Numbered from the stretch's first letter, positions 44,140-53,845 are shown. The stretch is 64,000 nucleotides of DNA from Gloeobacter morelensis MG652769 (GCF_021018745.1 NZ_CP063845.1:62001-126000); one strand, 5' to 3'. Notes: generated by a model from the sequence alone, not told the origin. Made by a program: numbers and translations.

Positions 44140-45354
44140 ATGGGGAGTCCAATGGACCGTTTGGGCAGGTGCACTCGCGCGCACAGCTGGCTGTGGGTGA
44201 TGTTGGGGATGGGCTTGATATCGGGTCCGGCTCTGGCCGGGCCGACCGACGCCAGTTGCTACGCCCAGCGCAATCTGGTGTCCAACAGCTCGGCCTTTGC
44301 GCCGCAGATACTCGATCCGCTGGTGCGCAACGCCTGGGGTCTGTCGCTGCGGCCGGCCGGGCTCGGGGGCCATTTCTGGGTGGCTAACACCGAAACCGGC
44401 ACTTCCACGACCTATGTCGGCGACACGGATAGTACACCGCTCTACCAGGACGATCTGAAATTCGTGACCGTGGCGCCGCCGCCGCTCGCCGCCGAGGGCA
44501 CGACCGCCACGCCCACCGGCCAGGTCTTCAGCGGCTCGGATACGGACTTTGTCGTCTCCGGCGAGGGTATCACCGCCCCCAGCCGCTTCCTATGGGTGAC
44601 CGAGGACGGCACCCTCTCCGGTTGGGCGGAGCGAACCAACCCGGACGGCTCGGTCGAGCGGATGACCCGCTCGGTGCTGGTGGTGGACAAATCACAGCAA
44701 GGCGCCATCTACAAGGGATTGGCGGTGACTCCCTACCCGAGCGGCAACCGCCTGTACGCCGCCAATTTTGCCCAGGGGCGCATCGAAGTCTACGACGGCG
44801 CCTTCCGGCCCGTTCCGCTGATTCGGACCGCTGCGGAGGGTTGGATCGAGCCCTTTGCCCACCCGGCGGCGGTACCGGCCGGGTACGCGCCGTTCAACGT
44901 CCAGTTTTTGGGCGAGCGGGTCTACGTCACCTACGCCAAGACCACCGAAGATCCGAACACCGAGGAGCAAGGCCCCGGCCTGGGGTACGTGGCGGTCTTT
45001 ACCCCCCGCGGTCAGTATCTGCGCTCGCTGGAGCACAGCGAGCGCCTCAACGCCCCCTGGGGGCTGGCCATCGCCCCGGAAGACTTCGGCAGCCTCAGCG
45101 GCGCGTTGCTGGTGGGCAACTTCGGCGACGGCACAATCGTCGCCTTCGACCGCCAGAGCGGCCGGCAGGTGGGTTACTTGAGCGGGCCGGACCGTCAGTC
45201 GGTCAAAGTTGACGGTCTGTGGGGGCTCACCTTCGGCAACGGCGAATCGCTGGGTCGAGCGAACTATCTCTACTTTGCCGCCGGACCCAACGACGAGCAG
45301 GACGGTCTATTTGGCAGCCTCAACGCGGTGTCCTGCACTGCGGGCGGTGCCTGA
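44140..45354 (+). CDS. secreted TIGR03118-type beta-propeller protein
   Basis: The protein has 404 aa. ATG 44140 has GGAGGAGA 5 nt upstream. A signal peptide ending near ALAG precedes repeats of the TIGR03118 type: NAWGLSLRPAG, FLWVTEDGTLSGWAER, GLAVTPYPSGNRLYAANF, NAPWGLAIAPEDFG and GALLVGNFGDGTIVAFD. The aromatic and glycine periodicity indicates a six-bladed propeller. No catalytic function is known for this family. The gene is monocistronic, ending 27 nt before a strong terminator. Confidence 0.88.
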   Translation: MGSPMDRLGRCTRAHSWLWVMLGMGLISGPALAGPTDASCYAQRNLVSNSSAFAPQILDPLVRNAWGLSLRPAGLGGHFWVANTETGTSTTYVGDTDSTPLYQDDLKFVTVAPPPLAAEGTTATPTGQVFSGSDTDFVVSGEGITAPSRFLWVTEDGTLSGWAERTNPDGSVERMTRSVLVVDKSQQGAIYKGLAVTPYPSGNRLYAANFAQGRIEVYDGAFRPVPLIRTAAEGWIEPFAHPAAVPAGYAPFNVQFLGERVYVTYAKTTEDPNTEEQGPGLGYVAVFTPRGQYLRSLEHSERLNAPWGLAIAPEDFGSLSGALLVGNFGDGTIVAFDRQSGRQVGYLSGPDRQSVKVDGLWGLTFGNGESLGRANYLYFAAGPNDEQDGLFGSLNAVSCTAGGA

Positions 45355-45381
45355 GCGCTTTGACAATTGTTCAACCCCGCC

Positions 45382-45414
45382 GTGGACAGGATAATTTTCC
45401 TGTCCACTTTTCTT
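45382..45414 (+). terminator. rho-independent terminator
   Basis: GTGGACAGGA (45382-45391) pairs perfectly with TCCTGTCCAC (45398-45407) over 10 bp with a 6-nt loop, followed by TTTTCTT. It ends the propeller-protein transcript. Confidence 0.92.
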
Positions 45415-45492
45415 ATGACCAGTTGCAGGGCTTCGCGTTCCTTATCAAAGCCCGCTCAAGCCAACCGCTGGCTGACCAGCGACGCTCTGTGT

Positions 45493-46047
45493 CTACTGTT
45501 GCAACTGGGCACAGAAGCTCTCTAGGTCCGGTGCGTTAAGTACGGTGATGGCCAGTTGCGACAGTTGCTGCTCATCTTGAATAGCAGCAATGCGCTGCAC
45601 CAGTTCGTCACCCAGGGGGCCGAATTTTTCATGCAACAGCTGCAGCAGCGTTTCGCGCCTGACCTCGCGCCTGGCCTCTGCCATCAGGCCCTGCACATAA
45701 GGGGTTTGCTCCAGCTCGTCCATCGTGAACATCGCTCGGACCCCCTGCGGACCGTACTGCAACTTGTAGACAATGATAGGCTCGATGAACTCCAACACTC
45801 GCCTTCTTGTCTCTCCCGGCGGCAACTGCTCCCGGGCTATCTTTTTGGAACTGGACCTCGGCGAAGTAGTGGGGCTGTCCCGGCAGGGTTGGGACGAAGA
45901 CCCCGTCGATGCGTAGAGCGGTCTCTTTGACCTCGATCGCATCGAAGCGGTAGCTGCCCGCTGGGGCAGTTGCTCCGCGCCGAGCAACTCGAACAGCGTC
46001 TCAGGAAAGGTCTGGAAGAGTTTGTAGAAAATGTGGTCGGTGCGCAC
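45493..46047 (-). pseudogene. decayed DUF2887/Rpn-type nuclease-fold gene
   Basis: From a GTG at 46047 the product begins RTDHIFYKLFQTFPETLFELL, like the intact paralogue at 56147-56998. Similarity then moves to another frame at the CTGCCCCAGCGGGC stretch, where LRIDGVFVPTLP and YFAEVQFQKD are readable. It returns to the first frame at IAREQLPPGETR. The segment between (about 80 residues of the paralogue, covering the core after EVQFQKD) is missing. The C-terminal third (IIVYKLQYGP, MFTMDELEQTPYVQGL) is intact. At least two frameshifts and one deletion mark it as a pseudogene of a PD-(D/E)XK family common in cyanobacteria. Confidence 0.82.
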
Positions 46048-46123
46048 GTTTGCCCTTTGCAGGACGCCCCCCGGCAGTTTACCAGCAGCCCTGTGCCGAC
46101 AGGAGCTCCCGCTCCGGGCGCAC

Positions 46124-46693
46124 CTACAAACGCTCCTGGGGAGCGCCATCCGGCGGCAAAGCGAGCGCCAGGCTGTCGTCGGCCAGGTAATGGGCCAGGT
46201 GAAAAGCCCGCTGCTCGCTCCCCAGCAGCACCCGCCGCAGGAAAAATTCGGTGGCCGGATCTCCCAGACTTCCCGCTGCGGCAATCAGCCGGCGCAGCAG
46301 TTGCACGCAGGCCTGCTCGGCCGCCAGATCGTTGGTGAGCATCGTCCGGCAGTCGAACACGTCCTCGACCTCCGGCTGGAAGCAGGCCAGCTGCTGCAGG
46401 CGAACGGGGGTAGCCGCCGGCACCCCGCCTAGATCGTCGAGGCGCTCGCCCGCCGCCTCGGCGGCGCCGCGCACCTGGGCGGCGTAGTCCTCGAACAACC
46501 GGTGCAGCGGGCCGAACTCGGTCCCTTCGACCACCCAGTGGTGCTTCTGGTACTGGTGGTAGAGCGTATAGAAGCTCCCCAGCAAGCCGTTGAGCCCCTC
46601 GGTGAGCGGTCCGGTGACCGTGCGCTCCAACCCCGCCGGGCTGTCTGCGAGCATTCCGAAAGCCTGATGCAACTGATGGCGGGCAGCAACCAT
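46124..46693 (-). CDS. dps: Dps-family ferritin-like DNA-protection protein
   Basis: The protein has 189 aa from the ATG at 46693. Ferroxidase-site residues are visible as YQKHHWVVEGTEFGPLHRLFEDY and in the following AEAAGERLDDLGG. The C-terminal helix carries [14 protein letters not shown]. Dps dodecamers oxidise and store iron and bind DNA under oxidative stress. The gene is divergent from an O-methyltransferase/TPR-like/superoxide dismutase group, which suggests a shared stress context. A copy of its last roughly 60 codons is fused to the broken methyltransferase at 43220-43404. Confidence 0.9.
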   Translation of the reverse strand: MVAARHQLHQAFGMLADSPAGLERTVTGPLTEGLNGLLGSFYTLYHQYQKHHWVVEGTEFGPLHRLFEDYAAQVRGAAEAAGERLDDLGGVPAATPVRLQQLACFQPEVEDVFDCRTMLTNDLAAEQACVQLLRRLIAAAGSLGDPATEFFLRRVLLGSEQRAFHLAHYLADDSLALALPPDGAPQERL

Positions 46694-46889
46694 AGTTCCC
46701 AGCCTCTGCGACGACAACAGGATTCTACACAAACGCAAGCTTATTGCAAATAGTTCTTGATTGCGCTAGGTTTTACTCGGCTTGCGCGACCTCGCAGAGC
46801 TTCCAGGCTTACCTTGGACGCCAGGGTTGCCGCAGGAACTTATTGATTCACGCGAAAACCATCGCTTGCGCAAGCAGGAGGCCACGAAG

Positions 46890-47924
46890 ATGCGACTGGA
46901 AGTCAAGCCCGAGGGCGTGCTCGAATCGGCGGCGTTCCTGAGCGGCAAGTTGCCCAAGCCGATGGTGCTTGCCATGCTGGGCATCGGGGTCAGCCAGGCG
47001 CTGATTGCCGCGGTGCGGCTCAACGTGTTCGCGCAACTGCGGCCGGGACCGCAGTCGGTGGGTGAACTGGCCCAGACCATCGGCGGGGATCGCCATGGGT
47101 TGCAGGTGCTGCTCGAAGCGCTGCACGGCTTCGGATTTCTCAAGCGGCAGGGGGAGCGCTACCGGTTGACGGGAGAGGCCCAGCGCTGGCTCACCGATGA
47201 AGGCGACACCTTTGCGCTTGCGATGATCCGGCTGTGCGGCGACATTAATCAGCAGCTGGACCTGCTGGAGGCCGACATCCGCACCGGCAGGGTGCCCAAT
47301 TTTCACTTCGACCCCCAGTCGCCCACCTGTTTGAGCAACTACCAGGACATGCTCAAAGGCAGCGGCCACCGGAGTGCTCCCCGGCTCATCGAATGGGCAA
47401 AGCTGGACCCACCCCCCGATCGGCTGTTGGATGTGGCGGGCGGCCCCGCCCAGTACAGCATCGCCTTTTGCAAGCAATTTGTCCGGCTGCGGGCCGACAT
47501 CCTCGATTTGCCCTACGCCGCGCGCGCGGGCGAGAAGCAGGTGGCCGAAGCGGGCCTGAGCGAGCGCATCCGCTACATCGAGGGCAACCTGCTGGAGACG
47601 GACTGGCCTGTGGGCTACGACGTGGCGCTGCTGTCGCATATTTTGCACTGCCTGTCGGAGGCCCAGTGCGAACTGACCCTGCGCAAGAGCTTCGCGGCCC
47701 TGATCTCCGGCGGTCGGATTCTGGTGCAGGACGTCTATCACCCGGGGGCCGCCGGGTCACCGGGTGCGGGAGACGGGCTGATGTCGCTGGTGTATTACGC
47801 CACCTGCGGCGGGCGCAGCTGGCCGGAATCGACGATTAGAAGCTGGCTGAAGCGGGCGGGGTTTATCCGCGTGCGCTCGGTGCGCAAGGTTCAGGCGCTG
47901 TTGGTCAGCGGCGAAAAGCCTTAG
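46890..47924 (+). CDS. SAM-dependent O-methyltransferase (dimerisation plus Methyltransf_2)
   Basis: The protein has 344 aa, ATG with AGGAGG 9 nt upstream. A winged-helix dimerisation domain (VGELAQTIGGDRHGLQVLLEAL, RYRLTGEAQRWL) precedes the SAM fold, with LLDVAGGPAQYSIAF as motif I and LLSHILHCLSEAQC around the catalytic region. This is the plant-type small-molecule O-methyltransferase family; the substrate is not deducible. It is followed after 7 nt by a TPR-like gene and then by superoxide dismutase. Confidence 0.9.
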   Translation: MRLEVKPEGVLESAAFLSGKLPKPMVLAMLGIGVSQALIAAVRLNVFAQLRPGPQSVGELAQTIGGDRHGLQVLLEALHGFGFLKRQGERYRLTGEAQRWLTDEGDTFALAMIRLCGDINQQLDLLEADIRTGRVPNFHFDPQSPTCLSNYQDMLKGSGHRSAPRLIEWAKLDPPPDRLLDVAGGPAQYSIAFCKQFVRLRADILDLPYAARAGEKQVAEAGLSERIRYIEGNLLETDWPVGYDVALLSHILHCLSEAQCELTLRKSFAALISGGRILVQDVYHPGAAGSPGAGDGLMSLVYYATCGGRSWPESTIRSWLKRAGFIRVRSVRKVQALLVSGEKP

Positions 47925-47931
47925 GACTGCT

Positions 47932-48402
47932 ATGAACCCTTCCAACCCTCCCCCTCCCGACCCGGCCTGGAAAGCCTGTACCTGCCGGGCGAATCACTGG
48001 TTGCAGCAGGGGAGCCACCAGCAGGCCGAAGCCGAGTACCGGCAGGCGCTGGCCCTGGCCGAGACCCTGCTGCAGACCGCCAGAGTGCAGCTGGATAACG
48101 CCCACGCCATTCATGTGTACGCGATTTCCTGCCACAACCTGGCGACAGTCTATACCAGGCTCGAATGCGACTTTCTGGCGGAAGGGGCGTTGCTCGCCGC
48201 GCACGGCGCGGCCGTCGGGACGCTCGATGACATTGGCCTGCCGCACGCGTTTCGCTGGGAAGCCCTGTGTGCTCTGCGGGCGAATATGTTTCAACTCATC
48301 GATTTCTATCGCGGCCGCGGCCGCAAAGCGGACCGCGATGCGATCGTCGAACGCTCGACCGCTTCGGCTGTCCAGTTTCTGTCGACTTTGCAGCCGCCGT
48401 GA
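47932..48402 (+). CDS. hypothetical TPR-like helical protein
   Basis: The protein has 156 aa, ATG with AGGA upstream. [25 protein letters not shown] is a TPR-like helix pair, and the rest is alpha-helical with [15 protein letters not shown] resembling a second repeat. There is no signal or catalytic motif. It lies between the O-methyltransferase (7 nt) and sodA (74 nt), so it is probably cotranscribed with both. Confidence 0.7.
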   Translation: MNPSNPPPPDPAWKACTCRANHWLQQGSHQQAEAEYRQALALAETLLQTARVQLDNAHAIHVYAISCHNLATVYTRLECDFLAEGALLAAHGAAVGTLDDIGLPHAFRWEALCALRANMFQLIDFYRGRGRKADRDAIVERSTASAVQFLSTLQPP

Positions 48403-48476
48403 TGCGACCCCCTGTGCGAGGAGCACCAGCCTGTTCACCGGCTACAGCCAAGACGTTTCGATTTGGAGAGTTCGCG

Positions 48477-49112
48477 ATGTCCTTCGAGTTACCGCCCCTG
48501 CCCTACGCCAACGACGCGCTCGAGCCGTATATCGACGCCCAGACGATGCAGATCCACCACCAGATGCACCACGGCACCTACGTCAACAAGCTCAACGCGG
48601 CGCTGGAGGGCCATCCCGAGTTGCAAAGCAAAACCCTCGACGCGCTGATGCGCGAGTTGTCCGCTTTGCCGCCGCCGGTGCGCAGCGCTGTGCGCAACCA
48701 CGGCGGCGGCCACTATAACCATTCGATTTTCTGGACGCTGATGGCCCCCAACGCCGGGGGCGAACCGACCGGCGCCATCGCCGCAGCGATCGGCGATCTG
48801 TTTGGCGATTTTGAGAATTTTAAGCGGCGCTTCAACGACGCGGGCACGAACCATTTCGGCAGCGGCTTCGTCTGGCTGGTGCGCACAGGCGAAGGCAAAC
48901 TGGAGATCGTGAGCCTGCCCAACCAGGACAACCCGCTCAGCGACGGGCACTTTCCCATCTTGTGCAACGACGTCTGGGAGCACGCCTACTATCTCAAGTA
49001 CCAGAGCCGCCGCGCCGAGTACCTCAAACAGTGGTGGAACACCGTCAATTGGGAAATTGTCAACCACCGCCTGGCGGCGGCGGCGCACCAGCCGGTTACG
49101 GGCGCGGGCTAG
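48477..49112 (+). CDS. sodA: superoxide dismutase, Mn type
   Basis: The protein has 211 aa, ATG with GGAGAG 7 nt upstream. Metal ligands are visible: His in [10 protein letters not shown], His in NHSIFW, and Asp and His in [23 protein letters not shown] plus Gln in NQDNPL is the pattern of Mn- rather than Fe-SOD, where the Gln comes from the other domain. No signal peptide, so it acts in the cytoplasm. The gene closes the group that begins divergently from dps. Confidence 0.93.
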   Translation: MSFELPPLPYANDALEPYIDAQTMQIHHQMHHGTYVNKLNAALEGHPELQSKTLDALMRELSALPPPVRSAVRNHGGGHYNHSIFWTLMAPNAGGEPTGAIAAAIGDLFGDFENFKRRFNDAGTNHFGSGFVWLVRTGEGKLEIVSLPNQDNPLSDGHFPILCNDVWEHAYYLKYQSRRAEYLKQWWNTVNWEIVNHRLAAAAHQPVTGAG

Positions 49113-49364
49113 TGCGGCGCCGGCTTGACAGGGATCTGCCCGTGTACCACCGCAAGTGGCCCAATTTTTTTCGCGCGGCCGTCGAGTCGGCGTTGCAAAT
49201 CGGCGGCACCGGCAAATCTCAGCAAATTGTAGAAGCTGAGGCCAGCTTGCGCCCAGCGCAGCCTTCCTCCTTTCAAACACCCTGCTTTCCGCTGGGGGCA
49301 AGCGTTTTAATGCGATAGTCTCTTGATAAGCTGTTTGGCTCATCAATCTAACAGGTGTGTCGCC

Positions 49365-50351
49365 GTGACCATCTCCATGTCCGAGCAAGCCTCCGCCGAT
49401 TTGGACCAAGAGCTTCTTGCACAGTCACAATGCCCAGACCCGCAAGACGAACTGGATCTGCTCATGCGCCTACCGTCGTGGTTGGCCGAAGGTTGTTTTC
49501 AGGAAATTGCGTTACGCGAAGGGTTGGAGTTGTCCATCCTCGATTGTCGGCTGTGCGATCGCTTGGAATTCGCTTATTCGGAACGGGAGGGCCATCTGCA
49601 ATTCCATTTCCACCTGTCGGGGGAGCACCGGGACGGCAGCACCAAGGTGGGCAACCTGGAGTACGCCCTCTACGGTGCCGGTCTGATCCCAAAGGAAACA
49701 GCAATTTGCCCGGATCGATATTCTGTTTTAGAAGTGTCCATCTCGATGCAGCCGGAAGTCTTGGTGTCCTTCGCTGGCCAGAATGGAGAACTGCCGCCGG
49801 AGTTCAGGCACCTGGTCCGCCCAGCGGACCAAAAATACTACACCCGCGTGGGAACGGTCTTGCCCATCATGCAGCAGATCCTTTGGCAAATTGTCCGCTG
49901 TCCGTACTCGGGCCTCGCCAAGCGGATCTATCTGGAAGCCAAGGCACTGGAGGTGGTGGCGCTGGTCTTGGAGCACGAGCGGGAGGTGCAGCAGGGGCGG
50001 CGTGTGCTGCACGCGCTGCAACCCGATTGCGTCGAGCGCATCTGTCGCGCCCGCGAAATCGTGCTGCAGCATCTGGATCGGCCGCTGTCTTTGGTCGATC
50101 TGGCGCGGCGGGTGGGACTGAACGATTGCACGCTCAAGCGCGGTTTCCGGCGGGTGTTCGGCAAGACGGTGTTCGGCTATCTGCGTGACTATCGGCTGGA
50201 GCAGGCGCGGCTATTGCTGCTGTCGGGCCACGCGAGCGTGGCCGAAGTGATGCAGGCGGTGGGTTTTGTCGATCGCGGCCATTTCGCGGCGGCCTTTCGC
50301 AAGAAGTTCGGGGTCGTTCCGAAAGATTACACAAAGGCGCAATCGTACTAA
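49365..50351 (+). CDS. AraC-family regulator, PchR type
   Basis: From GTG 49365 (AGG 9 nt upstream) the protein has 328 aa; an ATG at 49377 is an alternative. The N-terminal ligand-binding half has FHFHLSGEHRDG. The C-terminal double HTH contains LSLVDLARRVGLNDCTLKRGF and ends FAAAFRKKFGVVPKDY. PchR-like regulators respond to ferric siderophores and activate receptor genes. It directly precedes a siderophore receptor carrying a direct-repeat site. An inverted repeat TTGAT-N13-ATCAA lies just upstream and may serve autoregulation. Confidence 0.88.
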   Translation: MTISMSEQASADLDQELLAQSQCPDPQDELDLLMRLPSWLAEGCFQEIALREGLELSILDCRLCDRLEFAYSEREGHLQFHFHLSGEHRDGSTKVGNLEYALYGAGLIPKETAICPDRYSVLEVSISMQPEVLVSFAGQNGELPPEFRHLVRPADQKYYTRVGTVLPIMQQILWQIVRCPYSGLAKRIYLEAKALEVVALVLEHEREVQQGRRVLHALQPDCVERICRAREIVLQHLDRPLSLVDLARRVGLNDCTLKRGFRRVFGKTVFGYLRDYRLEQARLLLLSGHASVAEVMQAVGFVDRGHFAAAFRKKFGVVPKDYTKAQSY

Positions 50352-50493
50352 CCGTCCATTTGTCAAGATAGCAGGCGACCACCTGGGACAGGCGGGTTGT
50401 CGATTAGCCTTGCGATGGGCGAATCGGTGCCGCGCAGGCCGACGAGATTACGGGCGACAAATGGTTTTAAAGCACTTGCCTGATAATCAATCA

Positions 50494-50530
50494 TTCCGCC
50501 CAGCCATCAAACAAATTCCGTCCAGCCATC
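50494..50530 (+). promoter_or_regulatory. direct-repeat operator, probable AraC/PchR binding site
   Basis: TTCCGCCCAGCCATC (50494-50508) and TTCCGTCCAGCCATC (50516-50530) differ at one base and are spaced 22 bp start to start, two helical turns. AraC proteins bind such tandem half-sites. It lies about 73 nt upstream of the receptor ATG and about 140 nt downstream of an AraC gene. Confidence 0.6.
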
Positions 50531-50602
50531 GGCTTACGCTTCACAAAGGCATCGGCATTCCGGTACTTTGCTAGGAAGTAATCTCAACAAAGGTGCACCA
50601 AG

Positions 50603-52903
50603 ATGGGTGGCTGGTTGCGAAATGCGCGGGCGCAGAAGCCGGTGCTCGCCATTCGGCGGTCGCGGTTTGCCACTTCCGTGCGCAGGGTGAAGGCCTGCCT
50701 GCCCAACCGCAACGCCTGCCTGCTGTGGACGGGCGGCATCGTGCTGCTGTGCGCCGGCCCTGCTGCCGCCCAGCCGTTGGCCGCGACGGTGTCCCCGGCG
50801 GTGCCCCACCTGGTCGAGTTGCCGTCCGTTTCGACCAGCGCCGCCCATCTGGCCCGGCAACCCGCCGAGCCGAGCCAAACCCAAACCCAGGCCCAGGCTC
50901 CTGCCCAACCGGACGCCGAAGAACTCGACGAGGTGACAGTGACCGGCACCGGCACCTACCGCCGCTCCAACTCCTCGACCGCCACCAAGACCGACACGCC
51001 GATTCTCGACACGCCCCAGTCAATTCAGGTGATCCCCCGCCAACTCATCGAAGATCAGGGGACCGTGCGGGTGCGCGACGCCCTGCGCAATGTCAGCGGT
51101 GTTTACCTGTCGGACACCGGCGGCAATTACGGGGAACAGTTCAATGTCCGCGGCTTTCGATCCAACAATTACACCAACGCCTTTTTGTCGAGTATTGTCG
51201 ATGCGTTCGCTTCTTTAGACACCGCCAATATCGAGCGCATCGACGTGCTCAAAGGGCCGTCCTCAGTGCTGTTCGGGCGAGCGGAACCCTCAGGCGTCAT
51301 CAACTATGTCACCAAAAAGCCGCTCGCCACTCCCTACGCCGCAGTCGCTCTCAGTGCGGGCAGCTACAACTTCTACCGCACCACGGCGGACCTGTCCGGT
51401 CCGCTTACTGCCGACGGGGCTCTGGCCTACCGGCTGAATCTCGCCTACGAGGACACCAACAGCTTTCGGGGTGTCCAGGGCAGAAGGGTGTTCTTCGCAC
51501 CGGTATTGGAGTGGAAAATCAGCCCCGACACGAAGCTGACCTTTGAAGCGGAGCACACCCGCGACAACCGCGCTTTCGATCAGGGTTTGGTTGCGGTGGG
51601 TGCCGGTGTGGCGCCGGTGCCTTACAATCGGCTCTACGCGGATCCCAAGGGGCTGATTTTCGGGTATGTGACGCGGGCAACGGTGGTGCTGGAGCACCGT
51701 TTTTCCGAGAACCTGACGATGCGCAGCGGCGGACGGTACACCAGCTACCTCGAATCCTACCCGCGCTTGTTCCATGGTGGAGAGTTGCTGGCGGACAACC
51801 GCACGTTGTTGCTGGCCAGCCAGCAGGGGTACAACTACACAGAAAGCATCACCTTCCAGAACGATATAGTCTGGAAGGCCAAGACAGGCTCGGTGGACCA
51901 CACTGTCCTTTTCGGTCTCGAACTGGGCAAATTTGCCCAAGCCTTCGATGCCATTTTCGGTTTCACCAATGCCATCGATATCTATCAGCCACCGCCCTAT
52001 CCATTTGTTCCCCTCCCTGCCGATACACCGGGTTTTAGCGGTATCATCACCACCAACAGCTTTGGGGTGTATTTGCAAGACCAGATATCGTTTTCGGACA
52101 ACCTCAAACTGGTGCTCGGCGGCAGATACGACACTGTCTCCGCCCCCTTTTTGGACTATAGAACGGGCGGCATCTCTCCTTCGGAAGGACAGGCTTTCTC
52201 CCCCCGGGTCGGTTTGCTCTACAAACCCGCCCCCGACGTCTCGCTGTTTGCCAACTTCAACCAGTCCTTCGCCCCTAGCTCCGGTTTGAGCGCCACCGGC
52301 ACACCTTTTCTGCCCACCCGCGGCACCGGCTACGAACTCGGCGCCAAGGCCGACCTGCTCGCTGGCCGCCTGTTTGCCAACCTGGCGCTGTTCAAGATTG
52401 CCAAGACCAACGTCGTCACCGCCGATCCCGCCAACCCGCGCTTTTCGATCCAGACGGGTGAGCAAGAAAGCCAGGGTGTCGAGTTCGACCTCTCGGGGGA
52501 GATCCTGCCGGGGTGGAACGTGTTTGCTTCCTACGCCTACACCGACGCGAAGATCTCCCGGGACAACACCTTCCCCGTGGGTAACCGTTTGCCCACCGCG
52601 CCGCTGCACGGCGGCAGCTTCTGGACGGCTTACCGGGTGCAGGAGGGGGAGCTTGAAGGCTGGGGAGCGGGGGCGGGGGTGTTCGTAGTCGGTGAGCGCG
52701 TCGGGGATCTGGCCAACAGCTTTTCGGTGCCGGGCTACACGCGCGTCGATGCGGCGCTCTATTACCGGCGGGGTGCCATCAACGCGGCCATCAACTTCAA
52801 GAATCTGTTCAACGCCCAATACATCGAGGCGGCGAATTTCCGCTCCGGTGTCTATCCGGGAGCACCCTTCACAGTCCAGGGCACCCTCGAAGTGCGCTTT
52901 TGA
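50603..52903 (+). CDS. TonB-dependent siderophore receptor (tandem copy 1)
   Basis: The protein has 766 aa, ATG with AAGGTG upstream. A long basic N-terminus leads to signal segment LLWTGGIVLLCAGPAAA. DEVTVTG is the TonB-box region. The plug has TDTPILDTPQSIQVIPRQ, NVRGFRSNNYT and RIDVLKGPSSVLFGRAEPSG. The barrel ends VQGTLEVRF with terminal Phe. It is closely related throughout to the receptor at 53876-56131. It follows an AraC regulator and a direct-repeat operator, so it is probably induced under iron limitation. Confidence 0.93.
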   Translation: MGGWLRNARAQKPVLAIRRSRFATSVRRVKACLPNRNACLLWTGGIVLLCAGPAAAQPLAATVSPAVPHLVELPSVSTSAAHLARQPAEPSQTQTQAQAPAQPDAEELDEVTVTGTGTYRRSNSSTATKTDTPILDTPQSIQVIPRQLIEDQGTVRVRDALRNVSGVYLSDTGGNYGEQFNVRGFRSNNYTNAFLSSIVDAFASLDTANIERIDVLKGPSSVLFGRAEPSGVINYVTKKPLATPYAAVALSAGSYNFYRTTADLSGPLTADGALAYRLNLAYEDTNSFRGVQGRRVFFAPVLEWKISPDTKLTFEAEHTRDNRAFDQGLVAVGAGVAPVPYNRLYADPKGLIFGYVTRATVVLEHRFSENLTMRSGGRYTSYLESYPRLFHGGELLADNRTLLLASQQGYNYTESITFQNDIVWKAKTGSVDHTVLFGLELGKFAQAFDAIFGFTNAIDIYQPPPYPFVPLPADTPGFSGIITTNSFGVYLQDQISFSDNLKLVLGGRYDTVSAPFLDYRTGGISPSEGQAFSPRVGLLYKPAPDVSLFANFNQSFAPSSGLSATGTPFLPTRGTGYELGAKADLLAGRLFANLALFKIAKTNVVTADPANPRFSIQTGEQESQGVEFDLSGEILPGWNVFASYAYTDAKISRDNTFPVGNRLPTAPLHGGSFWTAYRVQEGELEGWGAGAGVFVVGERVGDLANSFSVPGYTRVDAALYYRRGAINAAINFKNLFNAQYIEAANFRSGVYPGAPFTVQGTLEVRF

Positions 52904-52975
52904 CCGTCGCGGCACCTCTATCTGCGGCTCGGCGGATAACCGCAACCGAGCGGGTCTGGGCTGTCGGCGGGCGGG

Positions 52976-53005
52976 TTGACCCTGCAGCACAAGCCGGTGG
53001 ACAAT
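52976..53005 (+). promoter_or_regulatory. candidate promoter of the Uma2 gene
   Basis: TTGACC (52976-52981), an 18-nt spacer and GACAAT (53000-53005) lie about 25 nt upstream of the ATG at 53031. The -35 differs from consensus at one base. Confidence 0.35.
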
Positions 53006-53030
53006 AGTACCACTGTGACCGGTCGCAGCG

Positions 53031-53789
53031 ATGACCACCCTCCTGCAGACGACCACCCCCATCGACTACCCCAGCGGCGACGGACGACCCGTGGCAGAGA
53101 CCTTTGTGCACCTGTATGCCATCCTCACCACCCTCGAAGTGCTCAGGCAGTACCTCGAAGGCCGGCAGGCTACGGTATTGGCCAACCAGTTTCTCTACTA
53201 CGCCCCGGGGGTACCCTCTTCGCGCGTCGCTCCCGATGTGATGGTCATCTTCGGGGTCGAGCCGGGCGGTCGGGATCATTACAAGACCTGGGAAGAAGGG
53301 CGGGTACCTGCAGTGATCTTCGAGATCACCTCCGCCGGCACCCGCAAAAAAGATCAAGGCGACAAAAAGACGCTCTACGCCTTGCTTGGGGTGCAGGAGT
53401 ACTGGCTATTCGATCCCAAAGGCGAGTGGATTGCCGAGCAGTTGCAAGGCTACCGGCTAGAGAGCGTCGTGCAGGAAGATGGCGAGTATGTTCACCGCTA
53501 CCAGTCCATCGAGGATGGCCTGAGCGTGCCGTTGGGGTTGCGGTTGCAGGTGGAGGGGGAGTTGATGGGTTTTTATCGTCTGGACAATGGCCAGAAGCTG
53601 CTGATTCCGGGAGAGTTGGCTGTTGAGGTGCGCAGGGGTGCCGAGCGTCTGGAGCGCGCCGAACAACGAGCTGCCGCCGAGCAGCAGGCAAGAGAGCAGG
53701 CCGAACAACGGGCTACCCAGGCCGAGCAACGCGCCGCCGAACTGGCCGAACGCCTGCGCGCCTTAGGCATCGACCCGGAACAGGTCTAG
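53031..53789 (+). CDS. Uma2-family (DUF820) PD-(D/E)XK protein with coiled-coil tail
   Basis: The protein has 252 aa. The restriction-endonuclease-like core shows SRVAPDVMVIFGV and VIFEITSAGTRKKDQGDK, placing the Asp, Glu and Lys of the active site. The tail from about residue 203 is an Ala/Glu/Gln/Arg coiled coil built from AEQRA-type heptads. Uma2 proteins are very numerous in cyanobacteria and their role is unclear. It is inserted between two paralogous siderophore-receptor genes, on the same strand. Confidence 0.9.
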   Translation: MTTLLQTTTPIDYPSGDGRPVAETFVHLYAILTTLEVLRQYLEGRQATVLANQFLYYAPGVPSSRVAPDVMVIFGVEPGGRDHYKTWEEGRVPAVIFEITSAGTRKKDQGDKKTLYALLGVQEYWLFDPKGEWIAEQLQGYRLESVVQEDGEYVHRYQSIEDGLSVPLGLRLQVEGELMGFYRLDNGQKLLIPGELAVEVRRGAERLERAEQRAAAEQQAREQAEQRATQAEQRAAELAERLRALGIDPEQV

Positions 53790-53816
53790 CGCGCCAGCCG
53801 CGCACCGGCGAGATTA

Positions 53817-53845
53817 TTGACAGCGAGTCCCATCAAGCTTAGGCT
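53817..53845 (+). promoter_or_regulatory. candidate promoter of the second siderophore receptor
   Basis: TTGACA (53817-53822), a 17-nt spacer and TAGGCT (53840-53845) lie about 30 nt upstream of the ATG at 53876. No TCCGT direct repeat like that of the first receptor is seen here. Confidence 0.45.

Noticed and set aside
49147..49171. Possible terminator after sodA (CCAC/GTGG with a T7 run)
   Set aside because: The stem is only 4 bp and the T-run does not follow directly, so stability is doubtful.
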